A DNA stretch of 64,000 nucleotides from Sepiola atlantica (Eukaryota > Mollusca > Cephalopoda > Sepiida > Sepiolidae), in NCBI GenBank assembly GCA_963556195.1, contig OY744521.1, forward strand, positions 127,339,459 to 127,403,458, written 5' to 3'. Numbering within the stretch: position 1 is the first letter of the stretch; each line of letters starts with the position of its first letter. A program made the translations under genes and the position numbers. Below, one piece after another: positions 63,690 through 64,000 of this stretch. The notes under the pieces were generated by a model. The model was not told the DNA's origin, did no database searches, and saw only the letters and a program-made list of their open reading frames with translations.

Positions 63690-64000
63690 AGACATTTTAA
63701 AGCAGTTTTGTTTTGTCCATTTTTGTGAGAATAAAATTTCCTTTTCCTCTTTTATATCCCATATATTTTTGGAAATGTAATTCCCTCGCATTTGTGGAGA
63801 GAAATCAACTTTTAAATAAATGAGACTCTTTTGTCCCTGTTATCAAATCACAACTCCTCCTCCTCCTCAGTGTGGGCTGGAATTTTAAATGTTTGGGACG
63901 TTTGATTTATGGTAATTCAGTTGGATAATAAAAAACGTTTTATCTCAAACTGACTTGTTTTGTAAGCAACAGTTATTCTGATACAACCAAAGATTCATGG
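63690..64000. other. Unassigned AT-rich end of window
   Basis: No gene recognised. A (CTC)n-like patch, CTCCTCCTCCTCCTC, lies at 63854-63868. Confidence 0.4.

Overview
This window is eukaryotic, intron-era repeat DNA and not a gene-dense locus. It is AT-rich, has no bacterial-style operons, and nearly everything recognisable is a transposable element, a satellite or an RNA-derived repeat. The mix (RTE/Proto-like, Jockey-like, Tx1-like and R4-like LINEs, Ty1/copia and Ty3/gypsy elements, tRNA-, 5S- and U2-derived SINE-like repeats) suggests a lophotrochozoan invertebrate. A mollusc, possibly a cephalopod, is my best guess, but the species is inference only. I found no convincing intact host protein gene; two clusters of short exon-like ORFs (44.6-45.7 kb minus, 53.4-54.6 kb plus) are the only candidates.

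Layout. 1-3690: a ~140 bp satellite with a ~1.68 kb higher-order repeat. 3694-5030: a 76 bp satellite whose unit resembles the dispersed U2-snRNA-derived repeat found elsewhere in the window. 5.2-8 kb: direct repeats, U2-like units, a 5S-rRNA-derived repeat, and a SINE with target-site duplications. 8.1-12.5 kb: a degenerate Tx1-clade LINE (minus) whose 5' end abuts a U2 snRNA-like sequence. 12.5-13.9 kb: more U2-like units and minisatellites. 13.9-17.3 kb: a Jockey-like LINE (minus). 18.2-18.8 kb: a gypsy deletion remnant. 21-23.2 kb: LINE fragments. 23.2-26.4 kb: a Ty3/gypsy element with almost identical LTRs but a collapsed interior. 27-30.2 kb: SINEs, including a clear U2-headed one at 29.92 kb. 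31-36.7 kb: a ~1.1 kb interspersed repeat, two long inverted repeats, a degenerate hammerhead-like motif, and LTR/promoter-like sequence. 37.5-42.2 kb: a nearly full-length Ty1/copia element (minus) with LTRs, a 5 bp target-site duplication, a half-tRNA-type primer site and a polypurine tract. 43.1-43.7 kb: a solo-LTR candidate. 46.9 kb: a tRNA-derived SINE. 48-53.1 kb: a cluster of LINE fragments. 55.9-58.6 kb: repeats, including a second U2-headed SINE. 58.7-61 kb: an R4-like LINE with a 48 bp minisatellite in its tail. 61-63.7 kb: a second copia element with a 30 bp minisatellite at its gag end.

How the pieces relate. The most coherent theme is repeated domestication of small-RNA genes by mobile DNA. 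The 5' part of U2 snRNA heads at least two SINE-like repeats, appears in a short unit dispersed in small arrays, may have seeded a satellite, and borders a Tx1-type LINE (a clade known to contain U2-specific members). A tail hairpin ending in a 'CCTTGTGCCTAACTCC'-type motif is shared by U2-headed and tRNA-headed repeats, implying a modular SINE superfamily. All coding regions are broken by stops, frameshifts or deletions. The only young-looking insertions are the gypsy element at 23.2 kb and the copia element at 37.5 kb.
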